Origin: Phlegmacium glaucopus
Taxonomy: Eukaryota > Basidiomycota > Agaricomycetes > Agaricales > Cortinariaceae
Reading direction: 5' to 3'
Length of the DNA: 64,000 nt
Assembly (NCBI GenBank): GCA_015039465.1
Contig: MU130363.1
Span: 349,672 to 413,671 of the forward strand
Position 1 is the first letter of the stretch. Every line of letters starts with the position of its first letter. The notes beneath the pieces were generated by a model. The model saw only the letters and a program-made list of their open reading frames with translations, was not told the origin of the DNA and did not search any database. This document shows positions 36,608-49,999 of this stretch, in pieces. The position numbers and the translations under genes were made by a program.

Positions 36608-37008
36608 CATGCAGTCGCGGTAATATTCAAGATCCTTGCCCCTCTCTCGTATCAACATCAAAGACATACCGACTTGTTGGAAGATGGTTGGCCGTCGAGT
36701 GGTAAGATAGGAGTCGATGAATGAGTCTTGGCCTCCACAATCCCACAAGTTGATCGTCAAGTAAGTGAACATGGTTCTGTTCGACGTCTATTGTCGCGCC
36801 CAGGCGAGCAGTTAAAGGTGCAGGGTTGTTTGAACTAATGATTTCTCTTTTTCAAAGGCAAAAAACATTTCCGGTGCCGGGCTGCTCATGGCAAGACACA
36901 TTGACGTCTTTCAGCTGCCTGAGGAACCCATAAGCGGGACCTAGAGGTCAATTCATTTTGATTATGAGAAAATAGCTTAGATTGCGTTCGCAATCACCTT
37001 TTCTTCAT
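36608..37008 (-). pseudogene. Dead 5' copy of GTR1
   Basis: Copy of the first exons of the intact Rag GTPase (33381-33807). NLWDCGGQDSFIDSYLTT and FQQVG are still readable, as is the start codon at 37008. Small deletions after the switch region and within the YVFDVETRE codons, and loss of everything downstream of EYYRDCM, make it non-functional. The promoter side is kept and leads straight into the intact RIB4. Confidence 0.9.
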
Positions 37009-37109
37009 CGTTGAGATTGAGATGGCCGTGTGTCGACGCCGCCTTGGACGCTCTATAATAATTCCTGACTGTTACATTTACATTTGTCCGTATGACACAT
37101 TACTGTTCC

Positions 37110-37800
<691 letters not shown>

Positions 37801-37920
37801 TTGTATACGGTATCTAGTAACATAAAATAAATATGTAAATAAATTAAATAAATAGCGTGGGAATATTTTTCCGAATTAAAAAGTGTGCTTAAAGTACGCC
37901 TAACCTCATACCTCTTTGTC

Positions 37921-39490
37921 ATGGATGGCAACCTTGCATGTAAGGACTGTTGGTCATTGTTGTCTAATAAAAACTCACATTTGCACCCTTGCAGCAACTT
38001 ATACCCTAATTCATGCGTTTTTAACAAAACATTCACATACGAAAGCCGCACAGGCTGTTAAAAAAGCAGCCAAAGAGGTTGTCATCCTCAAGGATGATAT
38101 AGACATAGAAGGACCTCAATTAGACGAAATTATTTGCCAATGGAAATCACTTGTTGCAACCAAGGCTTCATCGTGCGTCTCCTCCACGTTCGCCTTTGTC
38201 GAAAGCTGAGCCTTATATTTAGAAAGTCAACCTCCCAGTCGGATTCAGATTCAGATTGTACGTCTTCATGTACATATGGCAACTAAAGGATGAATCTGAT
38301 CATTTTACTGATATTCTTCAGCCTCTAGTTCGGATAGCTCCAGCTCCAGCTCAAGTTCTGACTCATCGTCCAATCATCAAACAAAGAAAGCGAAGACCAA
38401 AGGCTTAAAAAAGAAGCCTTCCCCGTCCTCTTCCTCGTCGTCTTCCTCTTCCGCATCTGAATCCGACTCCTCTGAATCCGACTCCGACTCTAGTTCTGGC
38501 GCTGACTCTGATAATCCTACCATCAAGGCCTCTGCTGTACAAAGTAAGGCCAAAGTTTCAACCCCTCTGGTCAAAAGCCCCTCATCCGGTGAGAGCAAAT
38601 GCTTCAAGCATATACCCCAAATCTGATGCATTATCCGATCAGAATCTTCTTTAAGTTCTGACTCCGGTTCAGAATCAGGTATATATTACGACAGCCGATA
38701 TAGTAGAAGGTCAGCACTCACTCCAGTTGATTTTAGATGATGAATCGGAATCCAGCGATCCAGAGTCATCTAAAGGAACGCAAAATCTTGACAAAAAAGT
38801 TAAGCCTAATACAAATCAAAAGTCAAAGGTGGAGCGCGACTCTAGCCGTACTTTGTCTTCTGGAAACGCTTCAAGCTCTGGTTCAGAGCCAGAATCAGAC
38901 GATCCAAAGGAAGACACGGAACCACTCGTCTCTTCTAAGCAGGAAAGCCCCGTATCGTCAGACTCTTCCAGTGAAGCTAGCACCCCAAAAGCCCAGGTTG
39001 AGGACGAGGTCCAGGTTACAAAGAAGCGTCGAACGGATATGGGCGGGACCGCTGTCGCAACAGCTACGACATTAACCGTTCGACGGGAAGAGACCCAGGC
39101 TGTGTCGACTGGTCGTATCAAGGGCAGCAATGCAAGACCCGGCCGTCAAGTTAATGAACGTTTTAAGAGGGTTGACCCCACCAAAGTGGAGGCAATAATG
39201 GATAACCGATATGTTGCCAAGGTATAATAAACGCTTCCCTCAAACGATGTCGGCTTACCAAAGCTGACTTTGTTGTAAAGGCTACGCCCACAAATGACTA
39301 CGGTCAACGAGCCCACGAAGACCTCATCGTAACTCGTGGCCAAGGTTTCCGTAAAGAGAAGAACAAGAAGAAGAAAGGTAGCTACCGTGGAGGCGAAATT
39401 ACGGTGTGTGACTTCTTTTATCTTTGGATTGAGCCATGCCTTAAACAGGTTTTATCATAGATGGAGAGCCATAGCTTTAAGTTCACATGA
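37921..39490 (+). CDS. SRP40: Nucleolar Srp40/Nopp140-like protein
   Basis: A nucleolar phosphoprotein linked to snoRNP and Pol I function. The first exon is only MDGNLA plus one base. Splicing at GTAAGG joins it to STYTLIHAFLTKHSHTKAAQ, a LisH-like segment. The middle is built of long Ser/Asp/Glu runs with Lys patches, cut by several introns. The C-terminal SRP40 domain is clear: NERFKRVDPTKVEAIMDNRY, NDYGQRAHEDLIVTRGQGFR, KEKNKKKKGSYRGGEIT, and after the last intron MESHSFKFT with TGA at 39488. It matches the family in both ends and in composition. The low-complexity middle makes some exon borders uncertain. Confidence 0.9.
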
Positions 39491-40181
39491 CTACTTTTTA
39501 GTATAAGAAATGTGGATCCGGAGTTGTATGATTGATCAACTAGCCATGGTCTCCATAAAGTTGTTGCCCATTATGTGGACCGCGTTTATCAACTCAGATT
39601 TTGGTGAAGAGCTTCTACTCATTTGTCATGCTTAAGCCAGCGCCTGTGGACACACCTTCCTCGACGATTCCTTGATGTTATGTAACCTCTTCATTTACTA
39701 AACAAGGCACTCTAGTTATTTCTGCTGGGAATACGATTTTTCATGCATACTACGTCGAAAGTTTTGAACCACGAAACGCATACACACGGAAAAGATCTAA
39801 CTAAACACAGATCTAGACGAATGACAGTGCGCGACGGCAGCCTGGAACCCCCAGTGACGTTGGTGCTAAACGAGTAAGCATTCTGGCGTTCTGTGGTACC
39901 GTGAAATCAAACTACGCACACCTGAAGCTTCAGTTGCCATAATGGTTGCAGTGCTGTGGTAAATTTTTATGCTCTAATTGCCAAATTGATTTGTCTGTAG
40001 ATACATAAGACATTACTACATCAAGTTTCTGGACGAGGTCCAGTGTTAAGCCATCCTCTTTCTAGGAACCCTATTCCAGGGCTACGATAGCGCAGATGAG
40101 TTCTCCAATGGTGTTGGTGCGTAGGATGTGACAACTGCTGGCAGGCTTCCTGTAGATATGGGACTCCGTTATATAGACGCT
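39491..40181. other. Spacer between SRP40 and the TilS-like gene
   Basis: 691 bp between convergent stops. It holds only 3' regions as far as I can see. Confidence 0.5.
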
Positions 40182-42040
40182 TTACAATGAGGAGATCGGC
40201 CTGATGTATTCAATAGTGATCCAGTCAGATACCGTATCCTTGTAGGTCTTGGTTCCCCATTCTCGTTCCCAAGTGAATTGTTCGCGTTTGATCTCGGTAT
40301 GAAGCACAGTAAATACTTTGCTCTGCTTAAAGTCGATTTCCGGGAGGAACCAGGGGCTTCTTGGTTTGACGATGACGCCGCCACTCTTTTTAAGCGCATC
40401 GTAAAGCTCTTGAGGCATTTTATCTAGTCGAAAGCGTATAAGAAATCGCCGGTCAAAGAGTACGTCCAATATGGCCGGTCCTTCTTTTGCTTCCCATGCC
40501 GCCCTGCCTTCCAGCAGCTTGTCTGTCATCACAAATCGTAATGGATCAGTAACAGGAGCAGTAGGGGACTTGATGCTAGGGTGCCTGGCAGCATACCACG
40601 CGAGGTCCTTGATAGGAAATGTTGTTACTACCGTGCGCAAAAGCTGGGATTTAGTCACATAAGCTGGCTTCCACCAAACGCCAGATCCGACTGTGAAAGA
40701 GATATTTTTCCTGTTACGCAATGACGGCTCATCCCATAAATTCTTGAGGAGCCTCTTCACACTATCTTGTCGTCTCCCAACCTCGGAGCGTGGAGATCCC
40801 CATGGTTCATAAGAGACATAACGCAGCATGCGAAGCACCAGTGCTTGACGAACAATCGGCGAAGTTATCTCCAAGAGTGCTGGAATTGATACCATGAGAC
40901 TTCCAGGAGCCGACGGCTTCCTGTGCTTTAGGAGAAATTCATCCACTGAAACCAGACAAATCAAAAATTTTACACCAGGTCAAGAGACCACAAAAGACAA
41001 ACCTGTGGTGTCAACCTCCGCCAATTCTTTAGCCAAGTCTTTTACTACTTGCCGAAGATGTTCTCGACCCGCACTGAGGCTGATGTTTAATTCCGGATAA
41101 TTAGCTGCGGCCTTGTTGTTGATATCTGACAGAAGAGTGGCGATTTCAGCTGGGTATTGCGTGAATGTGGAGTCAAGTTCCTCTTTTCCTTCTCCATTGT
41201 TTATACAGTGTCGTATGGCATTTCTAATCGTAAGTTGTGGTTGAAAATTGGTAGGATCATCCACGTATTCCAATTTATTTGCTTCGCATGTGGCGAGAAT
41301 CCGTTCCTTGAGCAAAGAAAAAAAAAACCAGGTCAATAGTGAGCTCATTTCCAACCGGAAGGAGCTTGGGATACCTTTCCTACATCCAGAAGGGGCCGAA
41401 TCTTGTACGTCTTTAGTCCTTCGTATCCTCTCCAATTCAAAAGCATATTGGTATTTGACCCCATTCCCCACCTACTGCAAGGTTGCATACCAACCATACC
41501 TAACTTAGTCGTTCCTCTCCCAAGACGCATAAGCATGGTCTCCACTTGGTCGTCGACATGATGACCTATCGCCAGAGCGTTAGCCTGAGCACCCCGCATA
41601 GCAGCGAATAAAGCGGCATATCGAGCGTCCCGAGCCAAAAGTTCTAATTTCTTTTGCGAAGTTGGTTTTGGGGGGTAAATCCCTTCACCCCATAATATTT
41701 TAGTTGTTACGTGCTCAACTCCCAGAGATTCTGCAAACTTGGCGGCGCGTTGTGCCATTTGAGCAGATGTGGGTTGAAGGTCATGGTCAACGGTAAGAGA
41801 AAGCAGCTGGTGTGGTTTAGCTGCTGGATGTTTTGTTTTCATGTATTCGTTGAGTAGGAATAATAAACACGTCGAATCTGAGCCTCCGGAATTGGCGACA
41901 GCTATTTCGAGTTTTTTTAGCAATGTTCAAATGCGATTGGTGGACCTCCACCTACCCAAAGTTTTCGACCAACGCGACGAAGGGCCAACTAGCCGCATCA
42001 TGCGCGCGAACTCTTCTGCAGAGATCGGTGCAATACTCAT
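40182..42040 (-). CDS. tRNA(Ile)-lysidine synthase-like protein (TilS family)
   Basis: TilS converts C34 of an isoleucine tRNA to lysidine in bacteria and organelles. Fungal copies are presumed mitochondrial. The PP-loop is IAVANSGGSDSTCLLFLL. LLSLTVDHDLQPTSAQMAQR, LARDARYAALFAAMRGAQA and LAIGHHVDDQVETMLMRLGR complete the catalytic domain. EANKLEYVDDPTNFQPQLTI with the following RNAIR is the typical end of that domain. The C-terminal half, about 330 residues, is diverged. Four or five exons. The chosen start is ATG at 42040 (MSIAPISAEEFARMM). An in-frame extension to 42187 would add a hydrophobic and basic stretch that could serve mitochondrial import. Confidence 0.88.
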
Positions 42041-42513
42041 TGTCAAACGAATTGCGGAACACAGTGGTGGTTCCAGGTTAACAGTCAGTAACAGCTTACG
42101 GATCCGGGCCGGTATGGATAGAAAAACAACAATTGTTTGAGTAGTATATGTTATAGCGAATGTCCACGTCGTCCATTCACCGTCCAATGCCGAATACTAA
42201 AAACAAGAGATTGTAGAAAAACAAGAGATTGTAGAAAAAGCGTAAGACTTGCAGATTTGGCACGAAAGGGAGGGGGGTAAAAATGTGTAGTAATACAAGC
42301 AACAAAAAAAAAAGATCATGACCCGCTTGTAATGAAAGAGAGATGGCTAATAAGACGAATGCAGATGCATAGGGCCAATAATAACAAGAAGAAAGTAGCA
42401 TACAAGAAAAAAGATCAATGAAGAAGAGATGTTAGCTTTCGTGTCTCACATAGCACATTGTATAGCACTTTCGTCTATATCTTCCCGCCAATTTGTTATT
42501 TGTTTTTCGTTCT
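42041..42513. other. Spacer between the TilS-like and YTH genes
   Basis: 473 bp containing the TilS promoter and the YTH-gene 3' end. Near 42200-42239 an 18-nt A-rich unit (ACAAGAGATTGTAGAAAA) is present twice in tandem. Confidence 0.5.
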
Positions 42514-45204
42514 TCAGAACCCTCCATAACTTCCTTGTTGGTGCTGCGGCTGCTGAGGTCCAGGGCTTGGATGCCTCATCACACTCTGATGCATAGCCTG
42601 CGTTTGGGGATGCAACCCCTGCTGACCTCCGGCGCCGTATTGAGCGGCGCCACCCAACCCAACGTTCATGCCTATGCCCATTTGCATTTGCACCATCGGC
42701 GACAATTGTGGCATATTGTATGCCAGAGTGTTAGGGCTGAACCCAGTTGAAGTCGAAACAGAGGCCGGTGGGATTTGTGGCGAATGAATGGCAGAACCCA
42801 CTTGTGGGGAGGATGCGCCACTTGAGCCTTGCACTTTTTGCATGGCTTGTAGCTAATATATATATAATGATCGGTCAACCAATCGGAACGAGAAGTGAAC
42901 AAAAAAAATACAAACAAACCTCATAATACGCGAAATCCTGTAGCAAAGAGGTCCTCGCAGGATGTGTGAGGAATATTCTCAACATCTCATGGCCTGCATC
43001 AGGTAACAATTCTTGTGTGTCTCGTGAATTTGTGACAGGTTTGCGTTCTTGGGTGTTGCTATTTGACAATACAACAAAGCAAATCAATAAAAAAATCGTA
43101 TTCAACTCTGGAATGAATGTTAACGGATGCGTACCTTAGCTTGATGTGTCGCAGATTAAGGTTTGGGATATCGCGTACGAAGATCCATCGAACTTTAAAG
43201 ACACCTTTCCATTTGTCAGATGCCCATACTGTGCTGCTTCTAGTATAGTCGACCTAAACCATTAAAGTATCAACATATTGTGCGTCAGGACGGGAACTAA
43301 AACTTACTGGCGTAAGCATCTCTGCCATACCGCAGAAATGTCCGCTGGCATTGACACTAAAAAAGAGATAAATCGGTCCTCTTCCTGCTGTATCTTTGAA
43401 CGCTTTGTCGAGGCGTTTGTTTCCCGGATCCGTCGAGCTCCAAATCTCGTACTTGAGAGACTTGTGTACGTCGTCTTCCGTATAAGATTTAATGACGAAG
43501 AATCTAGCAAATTGCGGGCGGGTTTCGAAGGTAGATGGATTGTACCCTTTTGTCGCAATGAGGGAAGGCACGTCGATAGGTGTGGATGAAAAACCTTGAA
43601 CAGGAGGAGTCTGGCCAGGCGGAGATTGATTGGTAGCATTGTTAAAGGAAGTGGCGACTCCCAACCCAGGCCTTCCTCCAGCGCCTTGACCTTGCTGTTG
43701 TAGATACTGCTGTGGGATAGGAGGGACGCTTGGGACAGACCCCATCGCTCCAACGCCGCCATTGCCACTTCCGTTTCCGCTGCCACTCTTTATATGACTG
43801 GTTCCTTGCTGGTACCCATATTGCAAATTTTGATTTGACGCCCTTCCTCTCAATTCCTGGTCTCTCTGTTGATCCCAAACACTTCCTCCTGGAGCCTGTC
43901 CACGATCATCACGTTGCTGCTGCATATAACCACTACCCCCGCGTTGCTGCTGCTGAGATAGAGGGGTCTTACGACCATCAAAGTCTGTACCAATTGGCAC
44001 CTTGTTACCGTTCCCATGTCCATTATTATTATAGTTGCTGTTACCACCATTGCCGTTGTTTCCACGAGGTCCTGTGGCTTGATGGTGCGGCGAAGGTTGG
44101 TGAACTGTGTTAAATCGCGGAGGATGTGTGCTCTGCCCAGTTGGTTGCTGGTAATTTCCGTAACCAGTCCCTTGAGGTAGACCTTGAGGGTTGCTGGCGA
44201 GCTCTAAAGCTGACAACGCGCGTTGAACATCGTCGATGGCGACATTGCCGTTACCAGCCCCAGTAAACCCTGACCGCCATTCATTGTTCGATGACCAGGG
44301 AGATGATCGGCCGATAGAGGGGTTAGTGAACTGCTGTTGTTGTCTGAGATAGTATTCATCTTCATACAGAGAAGGATCCTCTGCATCGTATGCATATTCT
44401 TCCTCTTCAACATGTTCAGATGTATCCGGTGGACTTGAGTTTTGAGAGTGGGTGGGACCTGCGCCCTGAACGGTCCCAGCACGCTTAAGACCTGTACTCC
44501 CTTTGCGAGATGCACCGACAGCTGCTCCATATGTGAGAGATACATGACGACGTACGCCAGAGGCAGCAGGAGGGGGTGAGGGGACATGAGGAGGGTTAGC
44601 AAAGTGAGGGGATAGAGGGGCGGTATTAGCTTGTGCCTGTGCATCTATAACTTGTTGATGTTGAGGATTGTGGTGGTGGTCAGTTACAGGAGAGTGCTAG
44701 AAAAAAGCTGATTAGTATGAAAGATTAAAAGGTAATAAAAATAATAACTTCATCGTCATCTGCATTGTATGAAGCAAATTTCCATGGCTCCTCGTCACCT
44801 TCATTACCTGCAATAGCAGCGAGACTATTTACAGTTTTTGGGGTTGAATTTCCGGACTTTGAGGGCTGGTTTTGAAAGCCTAGATGAGAAGATGTAGATG
44901 ATCAGCGGGAATGGATGATGATCGGATGAGTCTACTTGCCACGATGATATCGAGTTGGAAGAGAACTTTGTCTGTGAAGGGAAGTTTTTTCGCCAACAGC
45001 ACCTACACCACCGACCCAATCCTGATCTACAACCTCGTCGTCGTTCCAGCCGACCTGTTCTTGTGTTTCTTCTGAAATGACCTCTTTTGCATTTGCCCTA
45101 GCTGTGCGAGATGAAGCAGATATTGTATGATGGCGCCTGACTGTACCAGTGGTTGGAGATGAAGGGACGGGAGGAGGAGGAGGAGGATTTGCAGATGCGG
45201 ACAT
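42514..45204 (-). CDS. YTH-domain RNA-binding protein (m6A reader, YTHDF-like)
   Basis: YTH domains bind N6-methyladenosine in RNA. About eight exons. The N-terminal 500 residues are disordered: poly-Pro near the start ([14 protein letters not shown]), then Gln/Gly/Asn-rich repeats. The YTH domain starts [20 protein letters not shown] and continues [38 protein letters not shown] and [20 protein letters not shown]. The cage tryptophans at IWSS and VWAS are kept. After the domain a Pro/Gln/Gly-rich tail runs to HQQGSYGGF and the stop at 42514. Such tails favour granule formation. Only 63 bp separates its start codon from that of the NADH dehydrogenase gene. Confidence 0.94.
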
Positions 45205-45267
45205 GAGAGGATGAGATTAAACTTGAAATGCTTAAATAACATAAACAAAATTAGAAATCATTAAGTC
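45205..45267. promoter_or_regulatory. Very short divergent promoter, YTH gene and NADH dehydrogenase
   Basis: 63 bp between opposite ATG codons. It is AT-rich. Transcription starts of at least one gene must lie inside this spacer or the neighbouring reading frame. Confidence 0.5.
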
Positions 45268-47751
45268 ATGCTCCGCTACACAGTCCTCGCCCGTCGCTAC
45301 TCAACTCAACAGCGAGTAAAGACTGTGGCGCGTTACACTGGCTATCTCGGTCTATCAGCAGTCATTGGCGTCGTCTCACTTACCGGTGCCATCCTCGTTC
45401 ATGACGCCTTTACTTACAACACCAGACATGTACACCGCGTGCCAGTAAATCCACTTGCTTTAAGTCCAGAGCGTGGAGGCCCTAAGAACCTCCCTATCGC
45501 GCGCGCTCTCGCTGGCGATGAGGAAGACGATGCCGCCAAGCTTCTGGGTACAAAGCCCAAACTTGTCATCGTCGGCGGGGGGTGGGGAGTAAGTATTCGT
45601 TACATTTACACATGTCTCAACTTGACTTCATCTAAAGGCTATGGGCGTCCTTCAAACTGTCTCGCCAGGGGATTATCATGTTACAGTCGTTTCGACAGAC
45701 ACATATACTCTATTCACGCCTCTCCTTCCTTGTCAGAAATTTCTTGTTTATTATCACACAAACAACTAGTAATGACTATCTTTTTAGCTGCTGCGGTTGG
45801 TACAGTATCAGTCCGCTCCCTTGTCGAACCAATTCGCAAATTTCTTGCCCGTCTTCGTGGCCATTTCGTTCAAGCCAAAGCTGTCGATATCGTCATGTCA
45901 GAACGCCTCCTAGAAGTAGAATCCAGCACTTCAAATGGTGATAAAGCCAACTTTTATATCCCGTCCGTATCTACATTAAATCTTACTGGCTGGTGCCTAC
46001 TGACGTCATTCAGGTATGATAAACTTGTCATCGCTGTTGGCTCCTCTTCAAGTACCCACGGGGTGCCAGGTTTGGAGAATTGTCTACAACTAAAGACAAT
46101 TAGTGACGCGCAATCTATTCGGCGGCGCATTATGGGTATGGCCTTTACGCCGTTCTTGCCTCTTGCCTCAGCTTATGTCTGCGCCTAGACAATTTTGAAT
46201 TGGCGAGCCTGCCTACCACGTCTCCAGAAGACAGAAAACGTCTTCTGAGCTTCGTTATATGCGGAGGAGGGCCTACAGGTGTGGAAACTGCCGCTGTAAG
46301 TTTGCATGCCTTTATGGAACTTGGAACGCTGAAACTAATCGTTCTATAGGAAATATACGATCTCTGTCAAGAGGACATCATGAACTACGTTAGTGGAACC
46401 CTTTTTGCTTCAAGTTCAACAAAGCCACATTGCTCCTTAGTTTCCAAAAATCTGCAGAGAAGAAGTATCTATACATGTAATCCAGTCTAGAGAACACATC
46501 TTGAATACCGTATGTGTCATCATTTTACTTTCCTCCTTAAACACTCAAAATCTATTACAGTATTCGGAAGCCATATCTAAATATGTGGAGGTAGCCTTAA
46601 TTTATTTCAATCATTTTGCCCCAAACTCATAATCATCCAAGAATAAATTTAACCGAGATGAAGTCAACCTTCTCACTTCCGCGCGGTGAGTTCGCTCATA
46701 CGGCAACTCCATCTCAATTCTTAAATTTCATCAGCGTGGCCGCCGTCACCCCAACCCATGTAATCTATACCATCCGGAACGCTCAAGGTCAAACCGAACA
46801 ACACTCTATACCAACCAACTTTGTTCTATGGTCAACAGGCATCGCCATGAATCCCTTCACTTTGCGTGTATCAAATTTGCTACCAAACCAAGTACATAAG
46901 AGGGCTATTGAAGTTGACGCTCACTTAAGAGTGAAGGGGGCCCCACTTGGAGAGGTCTATGCTGTTGGAGATTGCGCTACGGTATGTAGTCTTCCCAGAT
47001 TTCAAGGCCGTATGCTGAATACCAGTTTCAAAGATTGAGACCTCTCTTCTGGGCCACTTTTTAGAGCTAGTAGAAGAGTCTGATGAAGACAAAGACGGAA
47101 AAATCGATTTCGGAGAATGGGAAGTGATGGGTACGTTTACTTTCCTGTCCTTTTTCAGACGACTCATCGAAAAAATGTAATTAGTCAAAAAGATCAAGGA
47201 ACGCATCCCTATGGCCGGTGATCATCTTATACAAGTCAAAGAACTCTTTCAGTTATATGACTCGAACGCAGACAACAGTTTATCCCTCAATGAACTTCTT
47301 AATCTTCTCGAAGAAGTTGGGAACCGTATCACTTCACTCCCAGCCACAGCCCAAGTCGCAGCTCAACAGGGTAAATACTTGGGCAAGAAGCTACATAAAC
47401 TTTCCAGTGCAGCTACTCCTTCAAGTTTACCGTCCATTCGTCCCTTAGCAGACGAAGCTGTTTCACAGCCGTTCAAGTACTTGCATCTAGGTAGCCTGGC
47501 ATATATTGGCAATGCGGCTGTCTTTGATTTTGGGCAGTATTCGTTTATGGGTGGGTTGATAGCGATGTATGCTTGGAGGAGCATTTATTGGAATGAACAA
47601 GTCAGTGCGAGGACGAGAGCGTTATTGATGATTGATTGGATTGTCAGGTATGGTTTTTTTTTCAACCACATGGTTTCTGAATGTGTGTGCTAAGCCTTTT
47701 TTATTTTCGTTGCGTAGAGGTATCTGGGGGCGAGATTTATCGCGTCTCTAA
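45268..47751 (+). CDS. NDE1: External alternative NADH dehydrogenase with EF-hands
   Basis: Rotenone-insensitive type II NADH:ubiquinone oxidoreductase of the inner mitochondrial membrane. The N-terminus MLRYTVLARRYSTQQRVKTV is a targeting peptide, followed by a membrane segment (GLSAVIGVVSLTGAILV). The FAD fold is KLVIVGGGWGAMGVLQTV, and the NADH fold is LSFVICGGGPTGVETAAEIY. GEVYAVGDCAT comes before an inserted region with two canonical calcium loops, DEDKDGKIDFGE and DSNADNSLSLNE. The C-terminus FKYLHLGSLAYIGNAAVFDF and RGIWGRDLSRL is the usual amphipathic membrane anchor. More than ten exons. EF-hands mark the Ca2+-regulated, outward-facing group. Confidence 0.93.
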
Positions 47752-47908
47752 ATCCGGGTTGACATAGTCTCCTTCATTCAAGACCTCATTCCTGGACGTT
47801 GTTCTCCGATCTGTCGATACTTGCTTGTCATCCACACACACGAACACTTGAGGACATTATGTGATTTGTAGTCTACATGTTTCTGTATTGCTTTTATACT
47901 CCATAACG

Positions 47909-49937
47909 TCAATGGCTAGACCATTTCCAGACCATTACACCTCCTTTTCTCTTTCCTTCACCTTCCCACTCTCTACCCGCCTTCCAAACCCTCCTATAGC
48001 CTTTCTCATCCAACAATTGACGCACACCGTTTTCTTGCAATAGATTACCAAAGAAAACTAAGTATCGAGGCCATTCATGTTTCCAGGGATATATACGTTC
48101 CCCGGACGGCGATGTTATAAAGGGCGTAGGCATTCCTGGAATGGAAGTGGGGAATGGTGAGGCGGGAAACGAAGGATCCACATCTTGAGGAAAGTAAGAT
48201 TTGAGGTAATGTATTGGGGAATCGTAAAAAACATTTGTTTGATCCATATAGGTTGACAAATTTTGCTTTCTGTGCCAAGCAATGAGTTAAGAATCTTATC
48301 CAATAAGAATATGTATAACGTACTGGAGCGGAGGTTCACAGCCCAGTGCCCACATGCCTCCATGTGCAAGTTCTTTTCGGTGCACGTATGCGTGTCCGGG
48401 CGTAGAATGACACGGCATCAAGTACCCGACAGTGTTATGCCCCAACTCTTCCTTGGGAATGGCACGGATGTAAGCAAGGACGCTGATAGGTGCACTGCAA
48501 TAGAGCAGGACGATATACATCGATACAGGAAGTGACAGAAGAAGGAAAAATAAAATTTTGTTGGGGATATCTGGTAAGCCCAATCTCGAATGGATAAAAG
48601 TCCTTGAACTTGTTGTTCGTAACTGGCCTTGCTTGTTCTGGCGTGTTCCCTTTCTGGATTCGTTGGAAGGACGGGGAGGGTTAGAAGCAGCAAGGTCGAC
48701 GAGAGATTTGGTCGCAAATATATGCAGAAGAGGGAGGATCGGATGGATGAACCGCCATTCTTTATGCCCAGCGAACGAATATATCCCAATCACCCATACA
48801 ATAGTCTTTAACATTGTTTTCAGAGGCGTATCGTGCAATGATGTCGAGATGAAGGTAGACCAAATACCATGTATCGTGAATGGAAGTGCTGTAGTGCAAA
48901 GGATTGGGACAGCTTGAGTGATATAGTAATGCCAAGCGTTCGTGCCATAGAACAACGAGACGGAGGAAAAATTGGTCCTGAGGAAGTTTAGTGGTGTAAA
49001 TGTGGGTTTGCCGTAGTAATATGAGTCAATAGTGAACACAAACACGACAGAAAGCGCCCTGTTGAAATAGGTGTTAGCTCGAGTATTTGGTGACAATGAA
49101 GAAGGCATACACAGCACAAACTACCTGGATTACAATAGTTGTGATTATTCGTCTATGGTGACGAAGTGCCCATAGTAAATTTGCGTAGAGGAAGACCCAT
49201 ATGACTGCATTTGTAGGACGAATGATGCAAGCAAGTGCACTGAAAAGGGTCATTTTTCGTATCCGGGATCTGAGGAAAATGAAGAGTGACTGCACGAAGC
49301 TTTAGGGATAACTGTATACCTGTTGAACATAACCTGCGGACTCAGGCGTGAACTAGCGTCCCATGGATAACAAGCAAAAGCGATCGTGGATAGAGAGGTC
49401 TCTAAAGAGTTGGAAAGCGATCGCGAGAGTGCCAGGGCATGGAAGAGAGACGTCAATGACAGCAAGTACTTATAGAGAGCAAAATGTAGTGAATTATAAA
49501 ACACCAACTCGAAAGGCACGTACAATAGTCGACACATAATCTCTACCCAATACAATGCGCGTGAGTTCGGCAAGCCAGATATCTGTACCTGCCGCCAACA
49601 AACCGTGAAGGATTTTTGGACATGAAATCTGAATACATTAGTTTCAATGTGGCTGGTCAACGAAGCAGTCGCTCACCAAAAGCCAATCTCCTAGAATTGC
49701 CAACTCAGAAAGCCCAGTAGTTTTTAGTAGCCAATAGATAGGGACATTGAGAGCAGGATATATGATGCTCCTGATGGGCTGAGGTGACAACCATTCCCAA
49801 GTAAGATGACCATAACCAAATACAAGATGATAAGCTGGTTCTAGTGACTGGAAATACTCGTCAGGCTGAAAGAAAGTTCTGGTGCAAAAAGCAACGAGGA
49901 CACGAATTATCAATGCACAATATGTCCAAGATGGCAT
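47909..49937 (-). CDS. GPI10: GPI mannosyltransferase 3 (Gpi10/PIG-B)
   Basis: Adds the third mannose to the GPI anchor in the ER lumen. The N-terminus is MPSWTYCALIIRVLVAF, followed by the luminal loop TFFQPDEYFQSLEPAYHLVF, where related enzymes have HPDE. GHLTWEW, AFACYPWDASSRLSPQVMFN, LFYGTNAWHYYITQAVPILC and AGHKEWRFIHPILPLLHIF are family signatures. Around ten hydrophobic helices. A hydrophilic C-terminal part includes VGYLMPCHSTPGHAYVHRKE and ends WKSS-like, with the stop at 47909. The start codon is ATG at 49937; the frame is open a little further upstream from a non-ATG codon only. Convergent with NADH dehydrogenase, and 62 bp downstream of the HOP1 stop. Confidence 0.92.
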
Positions 49938-49999
49938 GGATTGAAACAAGCTAAGCTACGAGTACGTAAGAACAATACATAGTCCAGTCCAAAGTCTAG

